Below are positions 1 through 7,944 of a DNA stretch of 64,000 nt, piece after piece. Position 1 is the stretch's first letter. Each line of letters begins with the position of its first letter. The notes beneath the pieces were generated by a model. The model had not been told where the DNA came from, did not search any database, and worked only from the letters and a program-made list of their open reading frames with translations. The stretch is taken from NCBI RefSeq assembly GCF_005930975.1, contig NZ_VBSE01000042.1, positions 124,001 through 188,000 on the forward strand. Reading direction: 5' to 3'. Both the position numbers and the translations under genes were made by a program. The DNA is from Apilactobacillus kunkeei. Lineage in GTDB: Bacteria; Bacillota; Bacilli; Lactobacillales; Lactobacillaceae.

Positions 1-281
1 AGATTTACTTCTATGAAAATGGGTTCATTCATGCTAAGACTGTTTTAGTCGATGGTAAGATTGCGTCAGTTGGTTCTGCCAACATGGATTTTAGAAGTTT
101 CAAACTCAACTTCGAAATTAACGCATTTATCTACGATGAAGGTTTGGCTGAACAATTACATTCAATCTATTTTAACGACATTAGAAGCAGTAAATTGATG
201 ACTTATGCGGACTTTGAAAAACAATCACGTTGGTTGAAATTCAAACAAGTATTCAGTCGTTTGTTCTCGCCGATTCTTTAA
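1..281 (+). CDS. cls: Cardiolipin synthase, C-terminal fragment (cut by window start)
   Basis: The reading frame is open from base 3 to the stop at 279-281, and the start lies outside the window. The visible 92 residues carry the second phospholipase-D motif, HxK(x)4D(x)6GSxN (HAKTVLVDG, then GSANMDFRS). The tail matches the family: NFEINAFIYD followed by a basic, hydrophobic C-terminus ending RLFSPIL. The family transfers a phosphatidyl group between two phosphatidylglycerols at the membrane to make cardiolipin. The gene is followed at once by a terminator, so it ends its transcription unit. The family call is firm from the HKD motif. The exact paralog cannot be told from a fragment. Confidence 0.9.
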   Translation, partial: IYFYENGFIHAKTVLVDGKIASVGSANMDFRSFKLNFEINAFIYDEGLAEQLHSIYFNDIRSSKLMTYADFEKQSRWLKFKQVFSRLFSPIL

Positions 282-292
282 AGTTAACCAAG

Positions 293-320
293 AGATTCCA
301 TCTAGATGGAATCTTTTTTA
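293..320 (+). terminator. Rho-independent terminator after cls
   Basis: A perfect inverted repeat (AGATTCCATC/GATGGAATCT) is followed by a T-run, 11 bases after the cls stop. Confidence 0.85.
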
Positions 321-372
321 ATTTGATTTCGGAATATCTTTAATCTATACTTACTAATAAGTTAATAAATTA

Positions 373-455
373 ACGTCACTAGGGGAGCTATGTAGCTGAG
401 AATTAATTTGACCCTTTGAACTTGAATCTGGTTAGTACCAGCGAAAGGAAGTTGA
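373..455 (+). promoter_or_regulatory. TPP (thiamine pyrophosphate) riboswitch, THI element
   Basis: The aptamer's signature blocks appear in order: ACTAGGGGAGC, GCTGAGA, ACCCTTTGAACTTGA, TCTGGTTAGTACCAGCGAA and GGAAGT. The outer strands (GTCA near 375, TGAC near 452) can close P1. A terminator hairpin lies 40 bases downstream (495-526), before the gene's Shine-Dalgarno. This gives the usual transcription-off switch: thiamine pyrophosphate bound, terminator formed. The genes it controls are thiamine-pyrimidine salvage genes, which agrees with the ligand. Confidence 0.96.
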
Positions 456-494
456 CTTGAAAATCGGTACATACATAATAAGTGGACCAATTAC

Positions 495-526
495 AAGGGA
501 TTCTTCTATCGAAGAATCCCTTTTTC
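495..526 (+). terminator. Expression-platform terminator of the TPP riboswitch
   Basis: The stem AAGGGATTCTTC/GAAGAATCCCTT has a 4-base loop and runs straight into T5. It sits between the aptamer and the ylmB start, so it works as an attenuator rather than the end of a gene. Confidence 0.88.
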
Positions 527-555
527 TTGTGGTGACGAATAAGGAGATATTGTTC

Positions 556-1836
556 ATGGAACAAGATATTGCATCATTAATTAATGGAATCGATAACAAT
601 CAAGAGGAGTTATTAGAAATTTTAAGTAAATTGATTGCTTTTCCAACACCAGCACCACCTGGTAGAAACTCTGACGATGCGCAAGCATACATAGTAAATT
701 TTTTGGAATCAAACGGTTTTGATATTGATCAATGGGATTTATACGAACATGATTCAATTGTAGTTGGAACTAAGAAAACAGTTGAAAGTAATCAATATCA
801 TAGTTTAATTTTGAATGGTCATATGGATGTTGCATCCATTCAAGAAGATGAGAAGTGGCAAACTAATCCCTTTGAAATGGTAGTAAAACAAGGAAAGGCA
901 TTTGGCCGCGGAGTTGCCGATATGAAGGGGGCCATTGCCTCAATGTTAATGGCAATTAAGGTGTTAAATGAGGCTAACATCTATTTACCAGGTGAACTAA
1001 AATTTGAATCTGTTATTGGTGAAGAAAGTGGCGAAGCTGGTACATGGGATGCCATAAAACACGGTCACAAGTCTGATTTTGCGATTGTCGGTGACATAAG
1101 TGATTTTCATATTCAAGGGCAAGGTGGTGTGATTACTGGTTGGATTACGGTTAAAAGTGATCAAACTTTTCATGATGCGATTAGACGACAAATGATGAAT
1201 GCGGGCGGTCATTTGAAGGGCGCTAGTGCTATTGAAAAGATGACTAAAATCATTACCGGTTTAAATGAATTGGAACGTGATTGGTCTGTTAACAAAAGTT
1301 ACCCAGGTGTTGCTGCTGGCTCAGACACCATTAATCCAGCTGTGATTGAAGGAGGCAGAAATGCAGCGTTCATTGCCGATGAATGTCGTTTATGGGTGAC
1401 TGTTCACTTCTATCCAGATGAAGATTATCAGGAAGTTATCAAAGAAGTAGAGGATCATATTAATCATGTCGCAATGGCAGATGTATGGTTAAAAAATCAT
1501 ATGCCAATTTATAAATGGGGCGGAAAATCAATGGTTGAAGACCGCGGTGAAATTTTCCCGGCACTTGATTTAGATACGAAATCACAGCCGATTTCTATTT
1601 TAAAAGATGCCCATCAACTCGTTTCTGATAAGGAACCAATTGTTGATGTATCACCGAGTGTTACTGATGGTGGTTGGTTTGGTCACGCTAATATCCCAGC
1701 TGCAATTTATGGCCCGGGAACCATTGAAGAGGCTCACTCTGTTGATGAATCGGTTGATATTCAAGACTTATTAAAATACACCAAGGTGTTAGTGAAGTTC
1801 ATGTATGAATGGTTGAACACCAAAAAGGAGTTATAA
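556..1836 (+). CDS. ylmB: M20-family N-formyl-4-amino-5-aminomethyl-2-methylpyrimidine deformylase-like hydrolase
   Basis: This is a 426-residue M20/ArgE-DapE-type metallohydrolase. Metal and catalytic motifs are visible: GHMDVA (about residue 92), GRGVADMKG (about 121), GEESGEAGT (about 155) and EEAHSVDE near the C-terminus. Sequence alone would say 'peptidase or deacylase'. The TPP riboswitch and the adjacent tenA point to the YlmB role, deformylating a thiamine breakdown product so TenA can finish its salvage to hydroxymethylpyrimidine. I chose the ATG at 556 because AAGGAG lies 10 bases before it. An in-frame upstream start at 457 would put the riboswitch terminator inside the protein. 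It is separated from tenA by 2 bases. Confidence 0.85.
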   Translation: MEQDIASLINGIDNNQEELLEILSKLIAFPTPAPPGRNSDDAQAYIVNFLESNGFDIDQWDLYEHDSIVVGTKKTVESNQYHSLILNGHMDVASIQEDEKWQTNPFEMVVKQGKAFGRGVADMKGAIASMLMAIKVLNEANIYLPGELKFESVIGEESGEAGTWDAIKHGHKSDFAIVGDISDFHIQGQGGVITGWITVKSDQTFHDAIRRQMMNAGGHLKGASAIEKMTKIITGLNELERDWSVNKSYPGVAAGSDTINPAVIEGGRNAAFIADECRLWVTVHFYPDEDYQEVIKEVEDHINHVAMADVWLKNHMPIYKWGGKSMVEDRGEIFPALDLDTKSQPISILKDAHQLVSDKEPIVDVSPSVTDGGWFGHANIPAAIYGPGTIEEAHSVDESVDIQDLLKYTKVLVKFMYEWLNTKKEL

Positions 1837-1838
1837 AT

Positions 1839-2510
1839 ATGAAATTTAGTCAACGTTTAGTAGCAGAACTAAAACCTATATGGGAGGCTAACCATCATCA
1901 TCCATTTGTTCAAGAATTATCAGAAGGGACCCTTGATGTTGAGAAATTTAAGTTTTATATGATTCAAGATTATATTTACTTAGTCGATTACGCTAAACTA
2001 TTTGCATTAGGAGCAATCAAGGCGACTGATTTATCTGTTGAAGGAAAGTTTGCTGAGTTACTAAGTGAAACATTAAATACCGAAATGAGTCTGCACAGAA
2101 GTTATGCTAAAGAATTCGGCATTAAAGAAGATGAGCTTGAGAACGCTCATCCAACGCCGGTAACCTTAAGCTATACTAATTACATGCTATCTGTTGGAAA
2201 AAGCGGTGGATTAGATAAAGTTTTAGTAGCATTGCTTCCATGTATGTGGAGTTACAATCAAATCGGCCATTTATTAGTTGATACTCCAGCTTCAAACCAT
2301 CCGCTATATGCTAATTGGGTTGAGATGTACAGCGACAATGACTATACTGATTTAACCAATTGGACAATTAATCTGTTGGACGAAATTACGACAGGCAAAT
2401 CTGATGAAGAGCTAAAAGAATTGACCGAAATTTTTAAAAATACAACAATGTATGAATATTTATTTTGGGACATGGCTTATAACCATCGTGATTGGCCGGA
2501 AATCAAATAA
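1839..2510 (+). CDS. tenA: Aminopyrimidine aminohydrolase / thiaminase II (TenA)
   Basis: A 223-residue all-helical TenA-family protein. It hydrolyses 4-amino-5-aminomethyl-2-methylpyrimidine, from degraded thiamine, to hydroxymethylpyrimidine in the cytoplasm. Family features visible are FKFYMIQDYIYLVDY near residue 40, the catalytic cysteine in LLPCMWSYNQIG (about residue 133), and the C-terminal EYLFWDMAYN block with its conserved glutamate. The start at 1839 has AAGGAG just upstream and follows the ylmB stop by 2 bases, so the two are co-translated under the riboswitch. Length is normal for TenA. Confidence 0.93.
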   Translation: MKFSQRLVAELKPIWEANHHHPFVQELSEGTLDVEKFKFYMIQDYIYLVDYAKLFALGAIKATDLSVEGKFAELLSETLNTEMSLHRSYAKEFGIKEDELENAHPTPVTLSYTNYMLSVGKSGGLDKVLVALLPCMWSYNQIGHLLVDTPASNHPLYANWVEMYSDNDYTDLTNWTINLLDEITTGKSDEELKELTEIFKNTTMYEYLFWDMAYNHRDWPEIK

Positions 2511-2512
2511 AA

Positions 2513-2537
2513 AAATCCCACAATATGTGGGATTTTT
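2513..2537. terminator. Bidirectional terminator between tenA and pyrE
   Basis: ATCCCACA/TGTGGGAT with a 3-base loop, flanked by an A-run on one side and T6 on the other. It serves both converging operons. Confidence 0.9.
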
Positions 2538-2540
2538 TAT

Positions 2541-3167
2541 TTACATCCAATTCCATGGATCATCACGCCATTTACGTAGAACCACTAATTCATCGTCTGA
2601 AATACTTTTTTCTGCTTTTGCTTGCTCAATAATTGTAGAATAGTTGGTTAAAGTATCAAAGCTGATGCCAGATTCAGCGAAATTTTTAGTACTGTCAGGA
2701 AGTTCATAAGAGAAGATGGCAACGACACCAATTACGTTGTATCCTTCTTTTTTTAGTGCTTGCGCAGCGTTTAAAACGCTTTTTCCTGTCGAAAGTAAGT
2801 CGTCAATTAAAACAATTGGATCTTGCTGGTTAATTCTTCCCTCCATTTGTTTTCCACGTCCGTGATCCTTGGGTTTGGAACGCACATAAATCATTGGTAA
2901 ATCCATCTTATCAGCAACGATTGCAGCATGGGGAATTCCGGCAGTAGCGACGCCACCGATTACTTTTACTTCTGGAAATTTGTTGCGAATTAATTCTGAT
3001 AGGCCATCTGCGATATGGGTGCGGACTTCTGGGAAGCTGATGGTAATTCTATTGTCAGTGTAAATTGGTGCTTTGATACCAGATGCCCAAGTGAAAGGTT
3101 CATTTGGTGATAAGGTCACGGCATTAATTTTTAAAAGATCTGAAGCGATTAGTTGATTAGTATTCAT
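2541..3167 (-). CDS. pyrE: Orotate phosphoribosyltransferase
   Basis: A 208-residue PyrE that joins orotate and PRPP to make orotidine 5'-monophosphate in pyrimidine synthesis. The PRPP-binding motif IVLIDDLLSTGKS is intact at about residues 118-130. The N-terminal substrate region (FTWASGIKAPIYTDNR) and the flexible loop KDHGRGKQMEG are also present. The start codon shares one base with the pyrF stop (TAATG), with a GGAGGA site before it, so translation is coupled. It is the last gene of the pyrFE unit, and length matches the family. Confidence 0.97.
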   Translation of the reverse strand: MNTNQLIASDLLKINAVTLSPNEPFTWASGIKAPIYTDNRITISFPEVRTHIADGLSELIRNKFPEVKVIGGVATAGIPHAAIVADKMDLPMIYVRSKPKDHGRGKQMEGRINQQDPIVLIDDLLSTGKSVLNAAQALKKEGYNVIGVVAIFSYELPDSTKNFAESGISFDTLTNYSTIIEQAKAEKSISDDELVVLRKWRDDPWNWM

Positions 3168-3886
3168 TATTTGATTCCTCCATTAACGGCGTTGTAGATG
3201 TTTTTATATGTTTGAACCGGGTCATTAGATTGGGTGATACTTCTTCCCACGACGATACCGCTAGTTCGTAGCTCTGAAGCTTTTTGTGGAGTTACGACTC
3301 TTTTTTGATCATCGACATTATTCCTAGGAAGGCGAATGCCAGGATTGATACACTTAAAATCATCGGAGACTGCTTGATGGATTAGCTCATTTTCCAGTGC
3401 AGATGAGATGACACCATCGGCGCCATTTTGACTGACAATTTTAGCTAAATGGGATACTGATTCTGCCATTGAAACGGGGACTAATTCTTCATCGTGTAGT
3501 TGTTCTTCTGATGTCGATGTTAGTTGCGTCACTGCAAGTAGTTGTGGTGCATTGACTCCTGCTTGTTTGGCGCCTTCGTCTAAGCCGAATCTGGCAGCTT
3601 TAATCATTTCGCTTCCACCTAATGAATGAACCGTCGTGAATTGAACATCCAATTGTCCGATTTGTTTGGAAGCTTGTTGTACGGTATGTGGAATATCGTG
3701 TAGTTTTAGGTCTAAAAACACATCGATATTTTGCTTTCTAAGCTGTTTGATAATACTTGATCCCTCACGGTAGAATAGCTCCATTCCAACTTTTACCGCC
3801 AATGGTTTGACGTCCTTAAATGGCTCTAAAAATTTTAAAGCAGTGGGTGCATCGATAAAATCTAGTGCAATGAATACTGGTTTCAT
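3167..3886 (-). CDS. pyrF: Orotidine 5'-phosphate decarboxylase
   Basis: A 239-residue TIM-barrel enzyme that makes UMP by decarboxylating OMP. The catalytic block VFLDLKLHDIPHT (Asp-Lys-Asp set) is at about residues 57-69. AVKVGMELFYREG precedes it, and the C-terminal phosphate-binding GIVVGRSITQS is present. It directly follows a PyrR-type attenuator and heads a two-gene operon with pyrE. The other pyr genes are not in this window, so the pathway is split, or incomplete as far as can be seen. Confidence 0.97.
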   Translation of the reverse strand: MKPVFIALDFIDAPTALKFLEPFKDVKPLAVKVGMELFYREGSSIIKQLRKQNIDVFLDLKLHDIPHTVQQASKQIGQLDVQFTTVHSLGGSEMIKAARFGLDEGAKQAGVNAPQLLAVTQLTSTSEEQLHDEELVPVSMAESVSHLAKIVSQNGADGVISSALENELIHQAVSDDFKCINPGIRLPRNNVDDQKRVVTPQKASELRTSGIVVGRSITQSNDPVQTYKNIYNAVNGGIK

Positions 3887-3898
3887 ACGTTTCCCTCC

Positions 3899-3986
3899 AA
3901 CAAAAAAGTCGCATAGCCTTAGAGACTATACGACAAATTAGGGTCCATTTATTCCGTTCGTCGATTTACTAGCCTCTCTGGACTAA
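3899..3986 (-). promoter_or_regulatory. PyrR-dependent pyr attenuator (binding loop plus terminator)
   Basis: Read on the minus strand, the leader starts with AGTCCAGAGAGGCTAG, which matches the PyrR-binding loop consensus. The complementary GGACC closes the arm around 3943. Then comes the terminator GTCGTATAG...CTATGCGAC followed by T6, just before the pyrF Shine-Dalgarno. By family knowledge, UMP-bound PyrR stabilises the anti-antiterminator and stops transcription. pyrR itself is not in the window. Confidence 0.9.
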
Positions 3987-4008
3987 TTTAAAATCATATG
4001 TTGATTAC

Positions 4009-4036
4009 AATATACGCTTTTCCCAGAATAAAGCAA
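4009..4036 (-). promoter_or_regulatory. Putative promoter of pyrFE
   Basis: On the minus strand, TTGCTT and TATATT are spaced 16 bases apart, 20-25 bases upstream of the PyrR-binding loop. Confidence 0.55.
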
Positions 4037-4155
4037 CCAAAAAATGAAACTTGCATTAGAAAAAATTAAAGAGTATAGTTTTATAAAATACTTGGAACAG
4101 GTATTTCAAAAAAATAAGGAACGACAGCGAGCGTTCATTTTGGAGGAATTGAATA

Positions 4156-5376
4156 ATGGAAAACACGCAAGACCACACTTCAACGACTAAGACCCAAAAA
4201 TGGGTTTTAGCATCGACATCGATTGGACAAATGCTAGAGAGCATGGATATATCATTTATCTCTTTTGCAATGTCTTCAATCATTATCGGTTTACACATTA
4301 GTACCGCAGCTGCTGGAATGCTTTCAACAGTTACTACTTTTGGATCGTTGTTGGGTGGTATTTTATTTGGTCTTTTAGCTGACCGATTTGGTCGAGTACG
4401 TATCTTGACTTACACCATCTTCATTTTCGCCATCTCAACTGCCGGGATTATGTTTGCCCAGAATTTTATTACTTTTGCAATTTTACGTTTTTGTGTCGGC
4501 TTAGGTGCCGGGGGTGAATATGGTTCAGGTGTTGCTATGGTGGCTGAATCATTTAAGAAAAAGCAATTAGGGAAGTCAGTGTCAATCACCACAATTGGTG
4601 GTCAAATTGGATCAATGATGGCAGCGGTGTTAGCAGCAATCATGATTCCAGCTTTTGGTTGGCGTTCACTTTTCCTAATTGGAATTATTCCAATCTTCTT
4701 TGCCTTCATCATCAGAAAGAACCTAACCGAAAGCCAAGATTTCATCGATACAATGGAAACTGGCAAACGTCCTAAGGTTTCTGTAAAGAAATTATTTGCC
4801 ACACCAAGATTGGCTTACCAAACTATGGCATTAATCGTGATGGTAATTGTGCAAATTGCTGGATACTATGGACTAATTAACTGGTTACCTTCAATCATGC
4901 AAAAGAAGCTAGGTTTAAGTGTTGCCGGTTCATCACTATGGACGATTGTTACCATCATTGGTATGAGTGCAGGAATGTTAACTTTTGGTACCATCTTAGA
5001 TAAGATTGGTCCTAGAAAGGCTTTTGGTTTATTCTTACTAGTTGCTTCTGTAGCGGTATATGGAATTACCTTCTCATTCAATGGGTTCACATTATTACTA
5101 GCGTCAACAGTATTAGGTTTCTTCTCAAACGGGATGTATGGTGGATATGGTGCTATCATTAGTCGTTTATACCCAACTGAAGTTCGTTCTACCGCAAACA
5201 ATTTCATCATGGGATTTGGACGTGCTATTGGTGGATTCTCACCAGCAATTATTGGTTTATTGATGGAAAGCCATTCATTACTAGTAATTATGGCAATGTT
5301 ATCAGTACTATATCTAATTAGTTTCATCACAATGATGACTATTCCTGCATTAAAGGGGCTAGCAACACAAGAATAA
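4156..5376 (+). CDS. MFS transporter (metabolite:H+ symporter type)
   Basis: A 406-residue 12-helix major facilitator. It has the classic loop-2 motif LLADRFGRVRI at about residues 75-85, the GLGAGGEYGSG segment in helix 4-5, and a second DKIGPRKAFG motif between helices 8 and 9. The layout resembles the AAHS/sugar-porter type symporters that import organic acids or vitamins. The substrate is not visible from the sequence. It is a single-gene unit with GGAGGA before the start, divergent from pyrFE, and ends at its own terminator. It could be an aromatic acid, niacin or similar importer, with no evidence to choose. Confidence 0.88.
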   Translation: MENTQDHTSTTKTQKWVLASTSIGQMLESMDISFISFAMSSIIIGLHISTAAAGMLSTVTTFGSLLGGILFGLLADRFGRVRILTYTIFIFAISTAGIMFAQNFITFAILRFCVGLGAGGEYGSGVAMVAESFKKKQLGKSVSITTIGGQIGSMMAAVLAAIMIPAFGWRSLFLIGIIPIFFAFIIRKNLTESQDFIDTMETGKRPKVSVKKLFATPRLAYQTMALIVMVIVQIAGYYGLINWLPSIMQKKLGLSVAGSSLWTIVTIIGMSAGMLTFGTILDKIGPRKAFGLFLLVASVAVYGITFSFNGFTLLLASTVLGFFSNGMYGGYGAIISRLYPTEVRSTANNFIMGFGRAIGGFSPAIIGLLMESHSLLVIMAMLSVLYLISFITMMTIPALKGLATQE

Positions 5377-5427
5377 GCTTTTATTCTGACGAATTAGGTT
5401 TTACATGTAATAATAATATATAAACTA

Positions 5428-5455
5428 AAAACCTCCCGTACCGGGAGGTTTTATT
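5428..5455 (+). terminator. Terminator after the MFS gene
   Basis: AAAACCTCCCG/CGGGAGGTTTT with a 3-base loop and a trailing T-run. Confidence 0.9.
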
Positions 5456-5479
5456 GTACATAATTAAGGGGGTATTTTG

Positions 5480-6397
5480 ATGTTATACGGGCTAGGGATT
5501 TTAGCTGGATTGGTCTTACCCATTCAGACTTCAGTTAATACGAACTTGAAGAATCGAGCCGGTGGCTCACCATTTTTGGCTTCAATGCTATCCTTTACGA
5601 TTGGAACTATTGCGTTGCTTTTTGCGACACTATTAAGCGGTCAATCGTTATTCTTTTCTAGTTACTTATTTACTAGCCAACCAGCGTGGATTTGGTTAGG
5701 TGGATTGTTTGGTGTCATCGGTTTAACCACTAACGTTTTAATTTTTCCTTACCTAGGAGCGGTGCAAACGGTGATTATGCCAATTACCGGTCAAATTATC
5801 ATGGGAATGATTATTGATAACTTTTCATTGTTTGATGCCACTCACCATGCATTTACCATTGTTAGATTAATCGGAGTTGTTCTATTAGTCATTGGTATTT
5901 TGATGGTTGTATTAGATAAGAAGGGCAGTGATGATACTGATAAGGCCAAACAACTACCATGGCAGATATTAGGAATTGTTGCTGGGATGTTTCAAGCTTC
6001 TCAAGCTCCGGTTAACGGACATTTAGGAGTTGTTATTGGTTCACCAATTCATGCTGCATTTATATCATTTTTAGTTGGTACTATTATATTGTTTGTGATT
6101 ACTGGACTAGTTGATCGTTCTTATGTTCATGCCAAAGACGCTATCGGAAAAGGCAATCCTTGGTGGATTTGGCTCGGCGGTGTCTTGGGTGCCATCTTCG
6201 TTTTATCAAACGCATTCTTAAGTCCTCAAATTGGAGCGGGAACTACCGTTGTTTTAGTCCTATTGGGTAACTTATTTGGTAGTGTAATGGTTGATAAATA
6301 TGGATTGCTGAATTCACCGAAAAAAACAGTTGGTATTATGAAATATATTGGTTTAGTTGTGATGTTAATCGCCGTAGCAATCATAAAATTGTATTAA
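5480..6397 (+). CDS. DMT-superfamily transporter, YdcZ/DUF606 tandem-fused
   Basis: A 305-residue, roughly 10-helix membrane protein built from two homologous DUF606 halves. Residues 1-145 (GLGILAGLVLPIQTSVN...) and 160-305 (ILGIVAGMFQASQAPVNGHL...) align to each other, including the GSPxxAAFxSFxVGT region. Many bacteria carry the halves as two small genes, so this is the fused form. The substrate is unknown. I took the ATG at 5480 because GGGGG lies 7 bases before it; a TTG one codon earlier is possible. It is a lone gene between two terminators. Confidence 0.85.
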   Translation: MLYGLGILAGLVLPIQTSVNTNLKNRAGGSPFLASMLSFTIGTIALLFATLLSGQSLFFSSYLFTSQPAWIWLGGLFGVIGLTTNVLIFPYLGAVQTVIMPITGQIIMGMIIDNFSLFDATHHAFTIVRLIGVVLLVIGILMVVLDKKGSDDTDKAKQLPWQILGIVAGMFQASQAPVNGHLGVVIGSPIHAAFISFLVGTIILFVITGLVDRSYVHAKDAIGKGNPWWIWLGGVLGAIFVLSNAFLSPQIGAGTTVVLVLLGNLFGSVMVDKYGLLNSPKKTVGIMKYIGLVVMLIAVAIIKLY

Positions 6398-6427
6398 AAA
6401 AAGACCTCGTTGAAGGTCTTTTTTTTA
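6396..6427. terminator. Bidirectional terminator
   Basis: The stem AAAAAAGACCT/AGGTCTTTTTT ends the DMT gene on the plus strand and the ABC operon on the minus strand. Confidence 0.88.
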
Positions 6428-6456
6428 GTTAGTCACATTGTTTTCTATGGTATCAA

Positions 6457-7110
6457 TTATTCATTATTGCTTTTTTGAACTTCATTGACCTTATAGTTAT
6501 TTATTTTATAAATTTTATCGCATAATAAATTAATGTCGTCCATATTATGACTAGCAATTAATATACTTACATTATTTTCAGTTGCCAGTTTTTTTAGAAC
6601 AGTCCTAATATTTTGTACACTGTCTTCATCTAAGGCATTCATTGGCTCATCTAATATAATGACTTTTGGTTTTTCCATGATTGCTTGAGCAATGCCTAAT
6701 TTTTTCTTCATACCTAGTGAATAATTTTTTACTTTTTGATTATGCTTTCCCCATAGTCCAACTAACTTTAAAGTGCTTTTAATATCATCTTTATTGATTA
6801 AATTCTTTATACTAGATAGTATTTTTAAATTGTCATATCCAGATAACCTATCTACAAAACCAGGTTCCTCAATTAATGCACCAAAATCATCAGGGAATCC
6901 ATTTTGGTTAATTTCTTGTCCGTTGACCTTAACTAATCCAGTTTGCGGAGTTATCAGTCCAGCTATTATTTTGAACAGGACACTTTTACCAACACCGTTT
7001 GGACCAATAATTCCAGTGATTGTTCCGCTTTCGGTATTTAATGATAAATCCTTAAAAATTGTTTGATTCTTAAAAGAAAAATTTAAATCTTTAACTTCTA
7101 TACTACTCAT
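6457..7110 (-). CDS. ABC exporter ATP-binding protein
   Basis: A 217-residue ABC ATPase. Walker A is GPNGVGKS (about residue 37). The signature is degenerate, YSLGMKKKLG (about 130). Walker B plus glutamate is VIILDEPMNALD (about 151), and the switch histidine is in IASHNMDD. The pattern (SLGMKK, short protein) is that of ABC-2 exporters for peptides, bacteriocin immunity or antibiotics. It is the last gene of a three-gene minus-strand operon with two membrane subunits, 18 bases after the second. The DNA is clearly more AT-rich than the housekeeping genes nearby, which suggests acquisition by transfer. Substrate unknown. Confidence 0.88.
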   Translation of the reverse strand: MSSIEVKDLNFSFKNQTIFKDLSLNTESGTITGIIGPNGVGKSVLFKIIAGLITPQTGLVKVNGQEINQNGFPDDFGALIEEPGFVDRLSGYDNLKILSSIKNLINKDDIKSTLKLVGLWGKHNQKVKNYSLGMKKKLGIAQAIMEKPKVIILDEPMNALDEDSVQNIRTVLKKLATENNVSILIASHNMDDINLLCDKIYKINNYKVNEVQKSNNE

Positions 7111-7128
7111 AACCCAACCTATCCTTTT

Positions 7129-7944
7129 CTAATTAAATTGCTTATGTTTATATATTTTTTCTAAAATAAAAGTAATTATGAAAATGCATATAATCCAATA
7201 AATTATGTTATAAAAAACAATGATATTGAAATTGCTTGTCTCCGTGAAATTAATTGTTTGATCTGAATACAATAAAAAATGACTAATTGGAAAATATTTT
7301 ATAAAGTTTGTATTAAATCCCGGGATGGACGACACCTTACCTTGTAATATTATTAAAAAGATATTTATAAAAGTAGGTGTAGCCTTGTTTTTAAATAATA
7401 AATTTATAGTTTGAGTTAATAATCCCAAAAATAATAGAAATAAAAACATAAAAACAATTAACATAATTATTTGAATTAAGGGCTGTGCATTATTAGGACT
7501 AAATCCATTAAATAGCATTGAAAATGACTTAATACTCTTTTCATCCCAATTAAATTGGATTTTATTTTGGCTACTAATAGATAATAATATTATTGTACCT
7601 AAGGTTCCTACTATGAATATTAAATCGTTATATATTATCACCCAAACATTGTATAAGAATATTTGAGTTCTATTTTTCATTCTATATATTATCAAGCTAT
7701 TATCATTAGTTGAAAGCATGTAACTAATAGTTAATGTAAAAAGAATTGGTATAACAAAGTTACTAGTAATAGATTGATTTAGTGAATATAACACCCAATT
7801 AAAAAAATATTTTGTACCATTGTAGCTAGATTGGTAACTATACAGATTCATTACCATAAATAATAGAAGAAAAAGGTATATGTATATATATACCTTTTTC
7901 TTTAAATTCACTACTGTCATGCTTAAATTGTTACTTATTGACAT
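7129..7944 (-). CDS. ABC-2-type membrane subunit 2 (hypothetical)
   Basis: A 271-residue, very hydrophobic protein with about six predicted helices and an Asn/Ile/Tyr-rich composition. No recognised motif was found. The call rests on position between a permease and an ABC ATPase, and on the ABC-2 topology: an N-terminal helix, a large outer loop, then a cluster of helices. AGAGGT lies 7 bases before the start, and the gene overlaps the preceding permease by 14 bases, implying coupled translation. The most likely role is one half of an unequal permease pair, as in lantibiotic-immunity FEG transporters. That is inference from layout only. Confidence 0.7.
   Translation of the reverse strand: MSISNNLSMTVVNLKKKVYIYIYLFLLLFMVMNLYSYQSSYNGTKYFFNWVLYSLNQSITSNFVIPILFTLTISYMLSTNDNSLIIYRMKNRTQIFLYNVWVIIYNDLIFIVGTLGTIILLSISSQNKIQFNWDEKSIKSFSMLFNGFSPNNAQPLIQIIMLIVFMFLFLLFLGLLTQTINLLFKNKATPTFINIFLIILQGKVSSIPGFNTNFIKYFPISHFLLYSDQTINFTETSNFNIIVFYNIIYWIICIFIITFILEKIYKHKQFN

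Noticed and set aside
457-555. N-terminal extension of the M20 hydrolase
   Set aside because: It would cover the riboswitch terminator and has no suitable ribosome site. The ATG at 556 does.
4866-5330. Minus-strand ORFs inside the MFS gene, and similar long shadows in other membrane genes
   Set aside because: They are antisense to well-supported genes, and show no ribosome sites or motifs.
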